The notes: a model not told the origin generated them from the sequence alone. Numbered from the stretch's first letter, positions 1 through 8,148 are shown. The stretch: 64,000 bases of DNA from Thiohalocapsa sp963698775 (GCA_963698775.1 CAVOSE010000075.1:7885-71884); one strand, 5' to 3'. Numbers and translations: made by a program.

Positions 1-1205
1 CGCCGCATCTCGTCGGCGTCGTCCGGGTTCACCAGCAGATTGACGTGGATATTGCCGTTGCCGGCATGGCCGAAGTTGACGATGCGGATGGACTGCTCCC
101 GCGACAGGCGTTCGAGGCCGTCGATGAAATCGGCCATGCGCGAGACGGGGACCACGACGTCCTCGTTGATCTTCTTGGGCGCGACATGGCGCAGCGCTGG
201 AGACAGGGCCTTGCGGGTGCGCCACAGGGCGGCGATTTCGTCGCGGTCGGCGGCGATGGTGAGATCGAGCAGACCGTCGTTGCGGGCGGCTGCGCTGACG
301 GCCTCGGCAGCAGCGGCAACGCAGTCCGTCGGGCCGTCGACCTCGATCATCAACAGCGCGCCGGTCTCTGCTGGTACGCCGAGGTCGGAGAAACGCCGCA
401 CCATGTCGATGGCGGCGGCGTCCATGAACTCCAGCGCGCAGGGTGTGATCGGCTGCGCCATGATGGCGGCGACCGCGTCGGCGGCGGCGTGAATGTTACG
501 GTAGGTGGCCCGAAGTGTCCGCTTGGCCTCGGGCAACGGGGTGAGCTTTAAGGTGGCGCTGGTGATCAGGGCCAACGTGCCCTCGGAGCCGATAATGAGC
601 CGCGTCAGGTCATAGCCGACGACACCCTTGGTGGTAAAGACACCGGTTCGGATGGTCTCGCCGGCACCGGTGACGGCGCTCAGCCCCAGCGTGTTTTCCC
701 GCGGTGTGCCGTATTTGACCGCGCGCGGTCCGGCAGAGTTGTAGGCAAGGTTGCCGCCGACCGTGCAGACTGTGGCGCTGGTCGGATCCGGCGGCCAGAA
801 GAAGCCGTGTTCGGCGACCGCCCGTTGCAAATCGTCGTTGATCACGCCCGGTTCCACCACCGCCAGCCGATTGGCCGGGTCGATGCGCAGGATGCGGTTC
901 ATGCGTTCGAAGGCCAGGACGATGCCATCCGCTTCCGGCACGGTGGCACCGGTCGTGCCCGTCCCGAGTCCGCGTGCGGAGAGCGGAACCTGATGGGTGT
1001 TGCACTCCGCCACGATGGCCTGGACCTGCGCGGCGTCGGTAACGAAGGCGACGGCGAGCGGGACGGCCTGGCGACGGCTGTTGTCGTAACCGTAGGCAAG
1101 GCAGTCCGCGGGGTCGGTCAGTACCGCATCCCGACCAACGATGTCGCGAAGCGCGCTCGTGAAGGCTTCAGGCAGCGTCGGTCTGGGGCGTTGTTGGTTC
1201 GACAT
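1..1205 (-). CDS. FAD-linked oxidase (glycolate oxidase GlcD / D-lactate dehydrogenase type), C-terminus outside window
   Basis: A reading frame from the ATG at 1205 runs off the window after about 401 codons; family members are about 460 residues. It shows the PCMH-type FAD fold: a glycine-rich RGLGTGTTG stretch near residues 78-86, then DPTSATVCTVGGN. Towards the visible end is GHAGNGNIH, matching the GHxGDGNxH metal/substrate motif of the FAD-oxidase C-terminal domain. Such enzymes oxidise 2-hydroxyacids such as glycolate or D-lactate and pass electrons to quinones or cytochromes. The sequence does not tell which substrate is used, so no symbol is given. The start overlaps the end of the upstream BON-domain gene by 38 bp on the same strand, so the two are probably co-transcribed. 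Confidence 0.88.
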   Translation of the reverse strand, partial: MSNQQRPRPTLPEAFTSALRDIVGRDAVLTDPADCLAYGYDNSRRQAVPLAVAFVTDAAQVQAIVAECNTHQVPLSARGLGTGTTGATVPEADGIVLAFERMNRILRIDPANRLAVVEPGVINDDLQRAVAEHGFFWPPDPTSATVCTVGGNLAYNSAGPRAVKYGTPRENTLGLSAVTGAGETIRTGVFTTKGVVGYDLTRLIIGSEGTLALITSATLKLTPLPEAKRTLRATYRNIHAAADAVAAIMAQPITPCALEFMDAAAIDMVRRFSDLGVPAETGALLMIEVDGPTDCVAAAAEAVSAAARNDGLLDLTIAADRDEIAALWRTRKALSPALRHVAPKKINEDVVVPVSRMADFIDGLERLSREQSIRIVNFGHAGNGNIHVNLLVNPDDADEMR

Positions 1206-1788
1206 ATTGGAAGATCTTGACCACGCGGGTGACGCCGGGGATGCGCCGCACCTTCTCGGCGGTGGCGTCGGCTTCCTCGGGAGTGACCAGCCCCATCAGG
1301 TAGACGACGCCGTTTTCGGTGACGATCTTCACCCGCAGCGCGTCGAAGCCGGGCAGATCCACGGACTGTATCGCCAGCTTCGCGCGCGAGGTCAGATAGG
1401 TGTCGGTCGTCAGTTGCTTGAGGCTGATCATGGGGCCGATCTCGGCCTCGTTATAGACCTGCTTGACCTTCGGCAATTGGCTGACGACATGCGCGAAGCG
1501 GTCGCTGATCTGCGCGGTCTCGGCCTGGCCGGTGATTAGCGCGGTGTAGTTGTAGCTGGTGACCTTGAGCTGACTGTGCTCGCTGATCCCCGGGTTCTTC
1601 AAATACGCGTCGCGGGCCTGCAATTCGATCATCTCGTCGTCGAACACCACGCGGTCGTCGCGGCGATCGTACAACACTGAGGCGCCGTAGCTGGCGCCGA
1701 CCACGATGGCCGGGCCGCAGCCTTGCAGCAAGAGTGGTGCAATGGCAACGGTGATCATGAGCAGAGCGCTCGGCAAGCGGTATCTCAT
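1168..1788 (-). CDS. BON-domain outer-membrane lipoprotein (DolP/YraP-like)
   Basis: The product is about 206 residues, close to E. coli DolP (about 190). The N-terminus is a lipoprotein signal ending in LLLQGCG, so the cysteine should be lipidated. Two BON-like repeats follow, the second containing KIVTENGVVYLMGLVTPEEA. DolP supports outer-membrane integrity and envelope quality control. The ATG at 1788 is chosen because it overlaps the TGA of yraN in an ATGA junction and puts the positively charged MRYR directly before the hydrophobic signal; an upstream in-frame start at 1824 would add 12 unneeded residues. It belongs to the lpoA-yraN operon. The symbol is withheld because other BON lipoproteins are similar. 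Confidence 0.88.
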   Translation of the reverse strand: MRYRLPSALLMITVAIAPLLLQGCGPAIVVGASYGASVLYDRRDDRVVFDDEMIELQARDAYLKNPGISEHSQLKVTSYNYTALITGQAETAQISDRFAHVVSQLPKVKQVYNEAEIGPMISLKQLTTDTYLTSRAKLAIQSVDLPGFDALRVKIVTENGVVYLMGLVTPEEADATAEKVRRIPGVTRVVKIFQYVEPTTPQTDAA

Positions 1789-2156
1789 CAACTGGCTGCT
1801 CCGTCGAAGGCGTTCTGAAACCACTGTATGCGATCTCCGGCACCGATAGCGACCACGTCGAACCGACAGGGTAGATCGGTCGGGTGGCGTTGCAGGTAGA
1901 AGCCGGCCGCGGCGATGAGTCGGGCCTGCTTGCGCCGGTCGACGCTGGCCGCGGCACCGCCGAAGTGCTCGCCGCGGCGGTAGCGGACCTCGACGAAGAC
2001 CAACACCTGCGCGTCGCGCATGACCAGATCGATCTCGCCATGTCGACAGCGGACATTATGCGCCACATGCCGCAGCCCGCGATGTTCGAGATAGCGGCGG
2101 GCGAGGGCTTCCTTGTCGTCGCCCGTTCGGCGGGTGTCGGGGCGGAAGCCGAACAT
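1788..2156 (-). CDS. yraN: YraN family protein (UPF0102, endonuclease-like fold)
   Basis: This 122-residue protein matches the UPF0102 family in length and motifs. It has an ALARRYLEHRGL helix near residues 17-28, a GEIDLVM segment and the VFVEVRYR strand that forms the nuclease-like core (an E/D...ExK-type arrangement with EVR here). The family resembles Holliday-junction resolvases, but its cellular role is unsettled. The gene lies between lpoA and the BON lipoprotein gene as in E. coli, except that diaA, which separates them there, is absent. Its stop codon overlaps the next start by 4 nt, indicating translational coupling. Confidence 0.9.
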   Translation of the reverse strand: MFGFRPDTRRTGDDKEALARRYLEHRGLRHVAHNVRCRHGEIDLVMRDAQVLVFVEVRYRRGEHFGGAAASVDRRKQARLIAAAGFYLQRHPTDLPCRFDVVAIGAGDRIQWFQNAFDGAAS

Positions 2157-2223
2157 GCTTCAGACCGCGTGGGTGACCCGGACCGCCCCTCGGGCACGCG
2201 CTCGCGCTTGACCGACGACGCCG

Positions 2224-4128
2224 TTACTCGCCAGGTTCGCCAGCGGGAGTTTCGGCATCTGTCTCCTCCGCGGCTGTCGCTTTAGGCTCCGGGGCCGCCT
2301 CGATGCGGCTCTGCATCGTCGGGCCGGAACCAGTAAACCGGGCCAACGTCAGTTGCCGCCTGATCTGGCCAAGGGAGTCGACCGTCAGTCCGCCGGTCTC
2401 ACCGGGGAAGAAGGTGCCGGGATTCTTGCCCATCTCGCTGATGCGCGGTGCCAGCCGGTAGCCGTCGATACCCATGGCGTAGAGGCGCGCTAAAGGGCCG
2501 CTGACGTTTGGCAGTTTATCGCGCAGGGCCTTGCGCGACAGCGAATCGGAGCGCTCATTGTCGAGAATCCAGGGAATATCGACAAAATACAGGCCGGACA
2601 GCAAGGCATCGCGATTCGGGTCGAAGTCGCCGCTGTAGACATGCGAGGTGGCCACCACCGGCATGCGTGCACCGGCCTCGCGCAAGGACGCGTAGATCGC
2701 CTGCGCGTCTTTGGTGACGGCCACCATGAAGACGAAGTCTGCCTTGCCCTCGCCGAGCAGCGCCGCGGCGGTGCGTGGGTAGTTACGGTCGCCGGGCGGG
2801 TAGGCCTTCTGGCCGGCGATGCTGCCGCCGAGGGTGCGCCATTGGCTGCGGAAGGCGTCGGCAAGCCGGTCTCCGAATGGTCCTTGCGGATACAGCAGTG
2901 CCGCGGTCTTCATCCCCGACGACCGCGCAAAGTTGGCGACATTGATCGCCTCGTCTTCGGGTGCCAACGAGAACTGGAACAAGTTTCCGGTGGAGCCTGT
3001 GCCAGAACGGTTCAGCGCCAAGGTCGGTACCGGTAACGACGAGCGCGCGGACAGCGCGGCGACGGCGGGCTTTTGCAGCGGCCCGATCACCAAGTCGGCA
3101 CCCGCATCGACACCGGCATCGAAGCCGCTACCGCGGAAGCTGAGGTTGGGTCGGTTGCCGCTCTTATCGGCATCGTAGGCGGCCTGGATGCCGTCCTTGA
3201 TCGCGTCGCCAGCCACGCCGAAGCGGCCGCCGCTGGGCAGCAGGACCAACGCATCGGTGCCAGCCGCGTAACCACCGGCCAGGGTCGAAAAGTAGCCCTT
3301 GGGTAGGTTCGCTAGTGCCGGATGGGTCATGTGTCCACTACGCCATTTGCGATAGTCGGCGTCTAACTTCGGGCTCGGCGCGCCGTATTTGCTGAACATC
3401 ACAGCCAGCTCGGCCCAGCCCTGCATGCGCCCACCGCTGCTGCGGATTGCGTCCTTGAGACCTGCCTGGCCGAGGGTTGATAAGGTGAAGAGCAGGGAGA
3501 CTTGGTTGTCCAGACGTGCGCTCGGGTTGTCCTTGAGCAGTTTGTCCAATTCGTTCAGGCTCTCGGCCGCGCGCAGAGGCCGATTGTCGAGTCGGAAGGC
3601 GGCGGCCTCGGTGCCGAGATACTTGGCCTTCAGGTCAGGGGGCAACGAGCCCTTGTTGACCTGCTTCAATTTGGCGATGGTCTCGGATGCCCGTCCGCGT
3701 TGTAATGCCAGCTCCGCCTCCAGCAGGAGCACTAGCTCGCGCTGGGTGGCGGTAAGTTTGCCCTTGTCAATGTCGGTCAGCACACGGTTGGCATCGTCGG
3801 TGTCGCCGGCGGCGAGCAGTGACTCGGCCGCGTTCAGCTGGAGCTGTTCTTTGGCCGGCGACGGCGTCGCCTCCGCCAGTTCGAGGTATGCCTTAGCTGC
3901 CTCGGCGGGTTCGCCGCCGTTGGCGAGCGCGCGAGCCTTACTTAGATCGCTGGCTGGCACATCGGCGAGCACGCGCGCGGCGTCCTTAGCCGGGTCGATG
4001 GCACATCCGGCAAGTGCCAGCGCTAGGGCAACGGCAAGGGCGACGAGCAAACGGCTCGCGGCGGAAGGCGCGCGGACTCGGGGGTCCGTGTGCGCGGCTG
4101 AGGTCTTCCTAGGCATGACCATCTCCAA
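2224..4128 (-). CDS. lpoA: Penicillin-binding protein activator LpoA (YraM/LppC family lipoprotein)
   Basis: LpoA is an outer-membrane lipoprotein that reaches through the periplasm to stimulate the peptidoglycan synthase PBP1A. This 634-residue product (E. coli about 678) has a hydrophobic signal ending in the lipobox LAGC. An N-terminal TPR-like helical region covers roughly residues 45-260, with repeated ALA..A.AY.ELA segments. The C-terminal part, roughly 275-600, is a periplasmic-binding-protein-like domain with segments such as LVIGPLQKPAVAAL and TAALLYPQGPFGDRLADAF. The first ATG is at 4128; ATGs at 4122 and 4116 are equally possible. The gene diverges from rsmI with only about 33 bp between the starts, a compact version of the enterobacterial yraL/yraM arrangement. 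Confidence 0.93.
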   Translation of the reverse strand: MEMVMPRKTSAAHTDPRVRAPSAASRLLVALAVALALALAGCAIDPAKDAARVLADVPASDLSKARALANGGEPAEAAKAYLELAEATPSPAKEQLQLNAAESLLAAGDTDDANRVLTDIDKGKLTATQRELVLLLEAELALQRGRASETIAKLKQVNKGSLPPDLKAKYLGTEAAAFRLDNRPLRAAESLNELDKLLKDNPSARLDNQVSLLFTLSTLGQAGLKDAIRSSGGRMQGWAELAVMFSKYGAPSPKLDADYRKWRSGHMTHPALANLPKGYFSTLAGGYAAGTDALVLLPSGGRFGVAGDAIKDGIQAAYDADKSGNRPNLSFRGSGFDAGVDAGADLVIGPLQKPAVAALSARSSLPVPTLALNRSGTGSTGNLFQFSLAPEDEAINVANFARSSGMKTAALLYPQGPFGDRLADAFRSQWRTLGGSIAGQKAYPPGDRNYPRTAAALLGEGKADFVFMVAVTKDAQAIYASLREAGARMPVVATSHVYSGDFDPNRDALLSGLYFVDIPWILDNERSDSLSRKALRDKLPNVSGPLARLYAMGIDGYRLAPRISEMGKNPGTFFPGETGGLTVDSLGQIRRQLTLARFTGSGPTMQSRIEAAPEPKATAAEETDAETPAGEPGE

Positions 4129-4161
4129 CAGCGGTTCGGCAATGAGTAGAGGGGTGAAATC

Positions 4162-5010
4162 GTGACGCAGACACCAGGCGTACTATACGTTGTGGCTACG
4201 CCAATCGGCAATCTCGCAGACATCACGACCAGGGCCTGTCAGGTCTTGGGCGAAGTAGACTTGGTGGCCTGTGAAGACACCCGCCACAGCCGCCCATTGC
4301 TGCGGCGCTTGGGCTTGGACAAACCGCTGCTGGCCTTTCATGAGCACAACGAGGACGAGGTCACGCCAAGGCTGCTGGCGATGCTGACGCAAGGCAATGC
4401 AATTGCTTTGATCAGTGACGCGGGTACGCCGCTCATCAGCGACCCTGGGTTCGGGCTGGTGCGTGCGGCGCGTCAGCAGGGTATTCCGGTCGTGCCCGTG
4501 CCTGGCCCCAGCGCCGTCATTAGTGCCTTGTCGGCGGCGGGCCTGCCGAGCGACCGGTTCCTGTTCGTCGGTTTCCCGCCGCGCACCGACAGCGCCCGAC
4601 AGACCTGGCTTAGCGCCTTGGTCGAGGAGCCGGGCACGCTGATCTGCTACGAAAGCGGTCGGCGTGCCGCGGCCACGCTGCGCGACATGGCGGTCGCCTT
4701 CGGTCCACGTCCCGCCGTGGTCGCCCGCGAGCTGACCAAGCGCTTCGAAACCTTTCTCAGCGGCGATTTGCCCAATCTTGCCGATCAGGTCGCGGCGGAC
4801 AGCGATCAGCAACTTGGCGAGCTGGTGATCCTGGTGGAAGGGGATCGGCGCGACGCCGAACAGCGGGACGGCGCGGAGCAGCAGCGTATCCTTGGCATTC
4901 TGGGCGAAGCGTTGCCGCTTAAACAGGCGGTTGCGCTGACCGTTCGGATCACCGGAGGGAACCGGAATGAGCTGTATCGGCGGGCGTTGGAGGGGAAAAG
5001 TGAAGGGTGA
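4162..5010 (+). CDS. rsmI: 16S rRNA (cytidine(1402)-2'-O)-methyltransferase RsmI
   Basis: RsmI methylates the 2'-hydroxyl of C1402 in the 16S rRNA decoding centre, using S-adenosylmethionine. The 282-residue product begins with the family signature VLYVVATPIGNLADITTRA, followed by CEDTRHSRPLLRRL, LISDAGTPLISDPG and VPVPGPSAVISALSAAGLPSDRF, all standard SAM-binding landmarks of the tetrapyrrole-methylase fold. The start is GTG at 4162, preceded by the purine-rich GAGGGGTGAA. It is read away from lpoA and toward rnpB and the dcw cluster, a common gammaproteobacterial order. The last codons enter a simple-repeat tract. Confidence 0.95.
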   Translation: MTQTPGVLYVVATPIGNLADITTRACQVLGEVDLVACEDTRHSRPLLRRLGLDKPLLAFHEHNEDEVTPRLLAMLTQGNAIALISDAGTPLISDPGFGLVRAARQQGIPVVPVPGPSAVISALSAAGLPSDRFLFVGFPPRTDSARQTWLSALVEEPGTLICYESGRRAAATLRDMAVAFGPRPAVVARELTKRFETFLSGDLPNLADQVAADSDQQLGELVILVEGDRRDAEQRDGAEQQRILGILGEALPLKQAVALTVRITGGNRNELYRRALEGKSEG

Positions 5011-5170
5011 AGGGTGAAGTTTGAAGGAAGAAGGAAGAAGGAAGAAGGATGCGATGCGGGCTGGCGCGGCTCCGGGAAATCGGGATCGGGATCGGGATCG
5101 AAATCGAGTCACTCGTCGCTCGCTACGATTTCGATAGCGCTTTCGATAGCGATACCGATCATAACGACTC
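5000..5170. repeat. Intergenic simple-repeat island (GGGTGAA, GAAGGAA and GGGATC tracts)
   Basis: From the last codons of rsmI the sequence changes to short tandem motifs: GGGTGAA-like units (about 4999-5018), GAAGGAA/GAAGAAGG units (5022-5048) and three GGGATC units (5082-5099). A perfect 10-bp inverted repeat, ATCGAAATCG at 5097-5106 and CGATTTCGAT at 5126-5135, is followed by two TTTCGATAGCG units. All are visible directly. There is no coding potential other than frames spanning the repeats. Confidence 0.85.
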
Positions 5171-5192
5171 ATCGGTCTGAGGCGAAGCCCGG

Positions 5193-5600
5193 CTAGTGGG
5201 AGCCTGCGTGTTGGTGTCGAGCGGTCAGTCGGCGGACCCATCGGCCCAACATCCAGCCTAGGAGGGCGCCGGCCGCGTAGTGGGGAAAATCTAGCCACGC
5301 GAAGGTGTTGCCGAGCAGCGCATGTCCGAGGAAGGTCGTCCGGAACGGGGCCAGCCAGGCTGGATGCCAGAGTTGCAGCACCTCCAGCATCGAAGTGACT
5401 GCGAGCACGCCTAGGGCGACGCGACCTGCTCCCCAATCTGGTCTCGCGGCCAACACGACGAATATCCAGAACAGCACGTACAGCACGCCGCCGAATGAAT
5501 TCGCGACCCAGGCCGCTCCCGGCCCGACGTAGAGTTTGGTCACCACACCCGGCCCAATCAGGGCCGTTGCCAAGCTGAGGTAGGCCCCGCGCGCGGTCAT
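5193..5600 (-). CDS. DUF2809 family membrane protein (VanZ-like)
   Basis: The 135-residue product is almost entirely hydrophobic with about four predicted membrane spans. It carries landmarks of DUF2809: GPGAAWVANSFGGVLYVLFW near residues 26-45, FRTTFLGHALLGNTFAWLDFPHY near 86-108, and a final glycine-rich helix. The family has no established function; it is small, widespread and related to VanZ-like inner-membrane proteins. It lies convergent to rsmI, separated by the repeat island, and diverges from rnpB. The ATG at 5600 is the only good start. Confidence 0.82.
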   Translation of the reverse strand: MTARGAYLSLATALIGPGVVTKLYVGPGAAWVANSFGGVLYVLFWIFVVLAARPDWGAGRVALGVLAVTSMLEVLQLWHPAWLAPFRTTFLGHALLGNTFAWLDFPHYAAGALLGWMLGRWVRRLTARHQHAGSH

Positions 5601-5670
5601 TCACTTAATCCTTGCGTTGTCACGTCGGAATTATCCCATAGGTGTGCCGACCTTCGTTACACTGGCAGGC

Positions 5671-6050
5671 GGGAGTCGGCCAGACAGTCGCGCCCCGGTC
5701 CGGATTATGTTCGGGCACGGGGGGAGGAAAGTCCGGGCTCCATCGGGCAGGGTGCCAGGTAACGCCTGGGGGGCGCGAGCCCACGGAAAGTGCCACAGAA
5801 AATAGACCGCCAACCCCGCGAGAGCGGGCGGTAAGGTTGAAAAGGTGCGGTAAGAGCGCACCGCGTCGGTGGTAACACGCGACGGCAGGGTAAACCCCAC
5901 CCGGAGCAAGACCAAATAGGGGAACGTGCGGCCCTGTGCCGCGGCCCGCGGCCCGCGGGTGTTCCCGGGTAGGTCGCACGAGGCGTGCGGTGACGCGCGT
6001 CCTAGATGAATGACTGTCCACGACAGAACCCGGCTTATCGGCCGGCTCCC
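5671..6050 (+). ncRNA. rnpB: RNase P RNA, bacterial class A
   Basis: The catalytic RNA of RNase P removes 5' leaders from tRNA precursors. Conserved elements occur in order: CCAGACAGTCGC just after the 5' end, GAGGAAAGTCCGGGCTCC (P4/CR-I area, from about 5724), the ACAGAAA segment, GGTAAACCCC, the AGATGAATGACTG region and the 3' GAACCCGGCTTATCGG. The ends are set by helix P1: positions 5671-5681 pair with 6040-6050 over 11 bp with one G-T pair. A TACACT at 5658-5663 is spaced as a -10 box for a start near 5670, without a clear -35 box. Position between rsmI and mraZ is usual in this group. Confidence 0.97.
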
Positions 6051-6282
6051 GCTCCTCTCCGAGTCGCGTCCGCCGGCCGGCTCGTCCCAATTCCCTCTCC
6101 GCCTTGGCGTTATCTTCAGCCCCGCTCGGGGGCTAGCGGGCGATCTCTCGTTCGTTGCTAATCTAAAATATACGTTTTAGTGTTTAGTCTATTGAAAAAT
6201 AGACAATTCATTTAATTGTAATTCAGTCTCATATTATTTTCTTAAGTTTCTGAGGAACAACAAAAAATATGCCCCACAGCCC
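6051..6282. other. AT-rich spacer between rnpB and the mra promoter
   Basis: Just past rnpB is a short inverted repeat, AGCCCC at 6118-6123 and GGGGCT at 6129-6134, which could end rnpB transcription but lacks a T-run. From about 6160 to 6270 the sequence is sharply AT-rich compared with the rest of the window, with runs such as AATCTAAAATATACGTTTTA. This is a plausible upstream promoter or regulator-binding region. No gene is seen. Confidence 0.6.
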
Positions 6283-6311
6283 TTGACCAACCCAAAATCG
6301 TTTCCTATGAT
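6283..6311 (+). promoter_or_regulatory. mra (dcw cluster) sigma-70 promoter
   Basis: TTGACC at 6283-6288 and TATGAT at 6306-6311 are separated by exactly 17 bp and match the -35 and -10 consensus at five of six positions each. Transcription would start near 6318, giving a leader of about 75 nt before mraZ. The -10 box abuts the first MraZ operator repeat, as in other mra promoters. This placement excludes the upstream in-frame TTG at 6283 and ATGs at 6307/6310 as the mraZ start. Confidence 0.85.
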
Positions 6312-6350
6312 GGGGGCAAGTGGAAGTAAGTGGGGAATTCTGGAGTGGCG
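6311..6350 (+). promoter_or_regulatory. MraZ operator: four TGG-type direct repeats at 10-bp spacing
   Basis: TGGGG (6311), TGGAA (6321), TGGGG (6331) and TGGAG (6341) begin exactly 10 bp apart. MraZ is known to bind direct repeats of TGGGN separated by 5 nt near its own promoter and to repress the dcw operon. Two of the four copies match TGGGN fully. The array spans the expected transcription start and early leader, so bound MraZ should block initiation. Confidence 0.82.
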
Positions 6351-6393
6351 CGAAGATGTCATCCAGTCGTGGAGGCTGTGGTGGGGGACGACC

Positions 6394-6846
6394 TTGTTTC
6401 GGGGAACGCATTATCTGAACGTCGATGCCAAAGGTCGGCTCGCAATTCCAGCGAGTCAGCGCAGCCTGTTGGCGGAGTTCTGTGAGTCCAAACTGGTTGT
6501 CACTGCTGATCTCCAGCGTTGTTTGATCGTCTACCCGGAGCCGCACTTTGCCGAGGTCGAGCGGAAGCTCAATGCGATGCCCGCACTGGCTGAGGGGACG
6601 CGGGTTTTGCAGCGAATACTGATTGGCTACGCGACGACGGTTCAGCCGGATGCCCAGGGGCGCATTCTGCTGTCTCCGTCACAACGGGATTTCGCCGGAC
6701 TCGACAAGCAGGTAGCGCTGGTCGGGGTCGGCAACCGTTATGAGCTCTGGGATGAGGGTTGTTGGCGGGAGAGGCTGCGGGAGGCCGAGGCGTTCGACCT
6801 CAAGAGTCTCGCGAGCGATCCCGCAATGGCCCACTTCTCGCTCTAG
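6394..6846 (+). CDS. mraZ: Transcriptional regulator MraZ
   Basis: MraZ is a ring-forming AbrB-fold repressor of the dcw operon. From the TTG at 6394 the product has 150 residues (E. coli 152) and starts with the family N-terminus FRGTHYLNVDAKGRLAIP. The second swapped-hairpin repeat contains TTVQPDAQGRILLSPSQRDFAGLDKQV. The TTG is preferred because GGGGGA lies 5 nt upstream, because it gives the canonical N-terminus, and because every upstream in-frame start lies in the promoter or operator. It is the first gene of the cluster, 34 bp before rsmH. Confidence 0.93.
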   Translation: MFRGTHYLNVDAKGRLAIPASQRSLLAEFCESKLVVTADLQRCLIVYPEPHFAEVERKLNAMPALAEGTRVLQRILIGYATTVQPDAQGRILLSPSQRDFAGLDKQVALVGVGNRYELWDEGCWRERLREAEAFDLKSLASDPAMAHFSL

Positions 6847-6880
6847 GGCACTTGGGCCTTAAGGGACATTACAAACACGC

Positions 6881-7813
6881 ATGGAGCCACGGCAACACAT
6901 TCCGGTCCTGTTGGGGGAAAGCATGCAGGCCTTGGGGGTCATTTCTGACGGTTGTTACGTCGACGGCACGTTCGGCCGTGGAGGCCACTCGCGCGCGATC
7001 CTGGAGCGGCTCGGTCCGATGGGCCGTTTGCTTGCCACGGATCGCGATCCGGATGCTGTGGCCGCGGGCGGGAAGTTGGCGCGCGCCGACAACCGTTTCC
7101 AAATCTATCGTGGCCGCTTCGCAGAGCTGCCGCGGATCGTGGAGGAACAGGGGCTGTTGGGTCGCGTCAGCGGTTTGCTGTTGGATCTCGGCGTGTCGTC
7201 ACCGCAGCTCGATCGCGCAGAGCGTGGTTTCAGTTTCACTGCCGACGGGCCGCTGGACATGCGCATGGACCCCGATTCGGGGGTCAACGCCGCGCAATGG
7301 CTCGCGCGCGCCGAGGAGCATGAGATCACTCGGATCCTCAAAGACTACGGCGAAGAACGCTTTGCGAAGCGCATCGCGCGCGCTATTTGCGAGATCCGCA
7401 CAACGCAACCGATAGAGAGCACCGCCGAGCTCGCGGCGATCTGCGAGCGGGCCGTGCCGTTCCGTGAGCCGGGTAAGCATCCGGCCACGCGCACCTTTCA
7501 GGCCCTGCGTATCCATGTAAATGGTGAACTTGACGAGCTGCGCGCCCTGTTGAAGCAGGTCTGCGACCTGTTGGCGGTGGGCGGTCGGCTGGTAGTGATC
7601 AGCTTCCATTCCCTAGAGGACCGAATCGTCAAACGGTTCATTCGCAACGAGTCCCGTGGTGCGGCGCTACCGAAGGGCGTGCCGGTTCGAGATGACCAGT
7701 TGCAACGGCGCTTGCGGCCCATCGGCGCCGCCGTGCATGCCTCCGATGACGAGGTCCGGGCTAATCCGCGCTCACGCAGTGCGGTGTTGCGGGCAGCGGA
7801 GCGGCTTGCATGA
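6881..7813 (+). CDS. rsmH: 16S rRNA (cytosine(1402)-N4)-methyltransferase RsmH
   Basis: RsmH (MraW) methylates N4 of C1402, the same nucleotide that RsmI modifies on the ribose; both enzymes are in this window. The 310-residue product shows HIPVLLGE at the N-terminus, the SAM-binding VDGTFGRGGHS at residues 27-37, LLLDLGVSSPQLD, and RMDPDSG. Near the C-terminus are VVISFHSLEDRIVKRF and NPRSRSAVLRAAE, also typical. It follows mraZ in the normal order, and its stop overlaps the ftsL start by 4 nt (ATGA at 7810-7813). Confidence 0.96.
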   Translation: MEPRQHIPVLLGESMQALGVISDGCYVDGTFGRGGHSRAILERLGPMGRLLATDRDPDAVAAGGKLARADNRFQIYRGRFAELPRIVEEQGLLGRVSGLLLDLGVSSPQLDRAERGFSFTADGPLDMRMDPDSGVNAAQWLARAEEHEITRILKDYGEERFAKRIARAICEIRTTQPIESTAELAAICERAVPFREPGKHPATRTFQALRIHVNGELDELRALLKQVCDLLAVGGRLVVISFHSLEDRIVKRFIRNESRGAALPKGVPVRDDQLQRRLRPIGAAVHASDDEVRANPRSRSAVLRAAERLA

Positions 7814-8148
7814 GCGCGCACGCTCGTCGCCGCTCCGATGCTGGCGCGCTCAAGGCTGCGATTGTGCTTGCTATGGCACTGGGGTTTGCGGTCATCGCAA
7901 CCGCCGTGGGCGTGATTCAAGTCAAGTACCTGACTCGCACTGAGTTCGGCACGTTGCAGCAGGTGCGCGTAGAGCGCGACGAGTTGGACGTCGAATGGGG
8001 ACGTTTGCAGATCGAGGAGGCGGCACTGACGTCGCATACCCGCATCGAAGACAACGCGCGGCGCAAGCTCGACATGTACCTGCCCGAAGGCGGAGAGGTA
8101 CGCGTCGTCGAGGTCAAGGTTTCAAAGGTGCAGGATCATGTTCAGTAG
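7810..8148 (+). CDS. ftsL: Cell division protein FtsL
   Basis: FtsL is a small bitopic membrane protein that forms the FtsQLB complex and activates septal synthesis by FtsW-FtsI. This 112-residue product has a basic N-terminus, one membrane span at about residues 13-36 and a periplasmic coiled-coil region (about 45-85) with heptad-like spacing, ending in NARRKLDMYLPEG, the usual FtsL C-terminal signature. It overlaps rsmH by 4 nt, and ftsI begins within its last codons, so all three are coupled. Confidence 0.92.
   Translation: MSAHARRRSDAGALKAAIVLAMALGFAVIATAVGVIQVKYLTRTEFGTLQQVRVERDELDVEWGRLQIEEAALTSHTRIEDNARRKLDMYLPEGGEVRVVEVKVSKVQDHVQ

Noticed and set aside
5620..6090. 156-codon minus-strand frame with ADKPGSVVDSHSSRT
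   Set aside because: This is a well-known spurious translation of the antisense of RNase P RNA.
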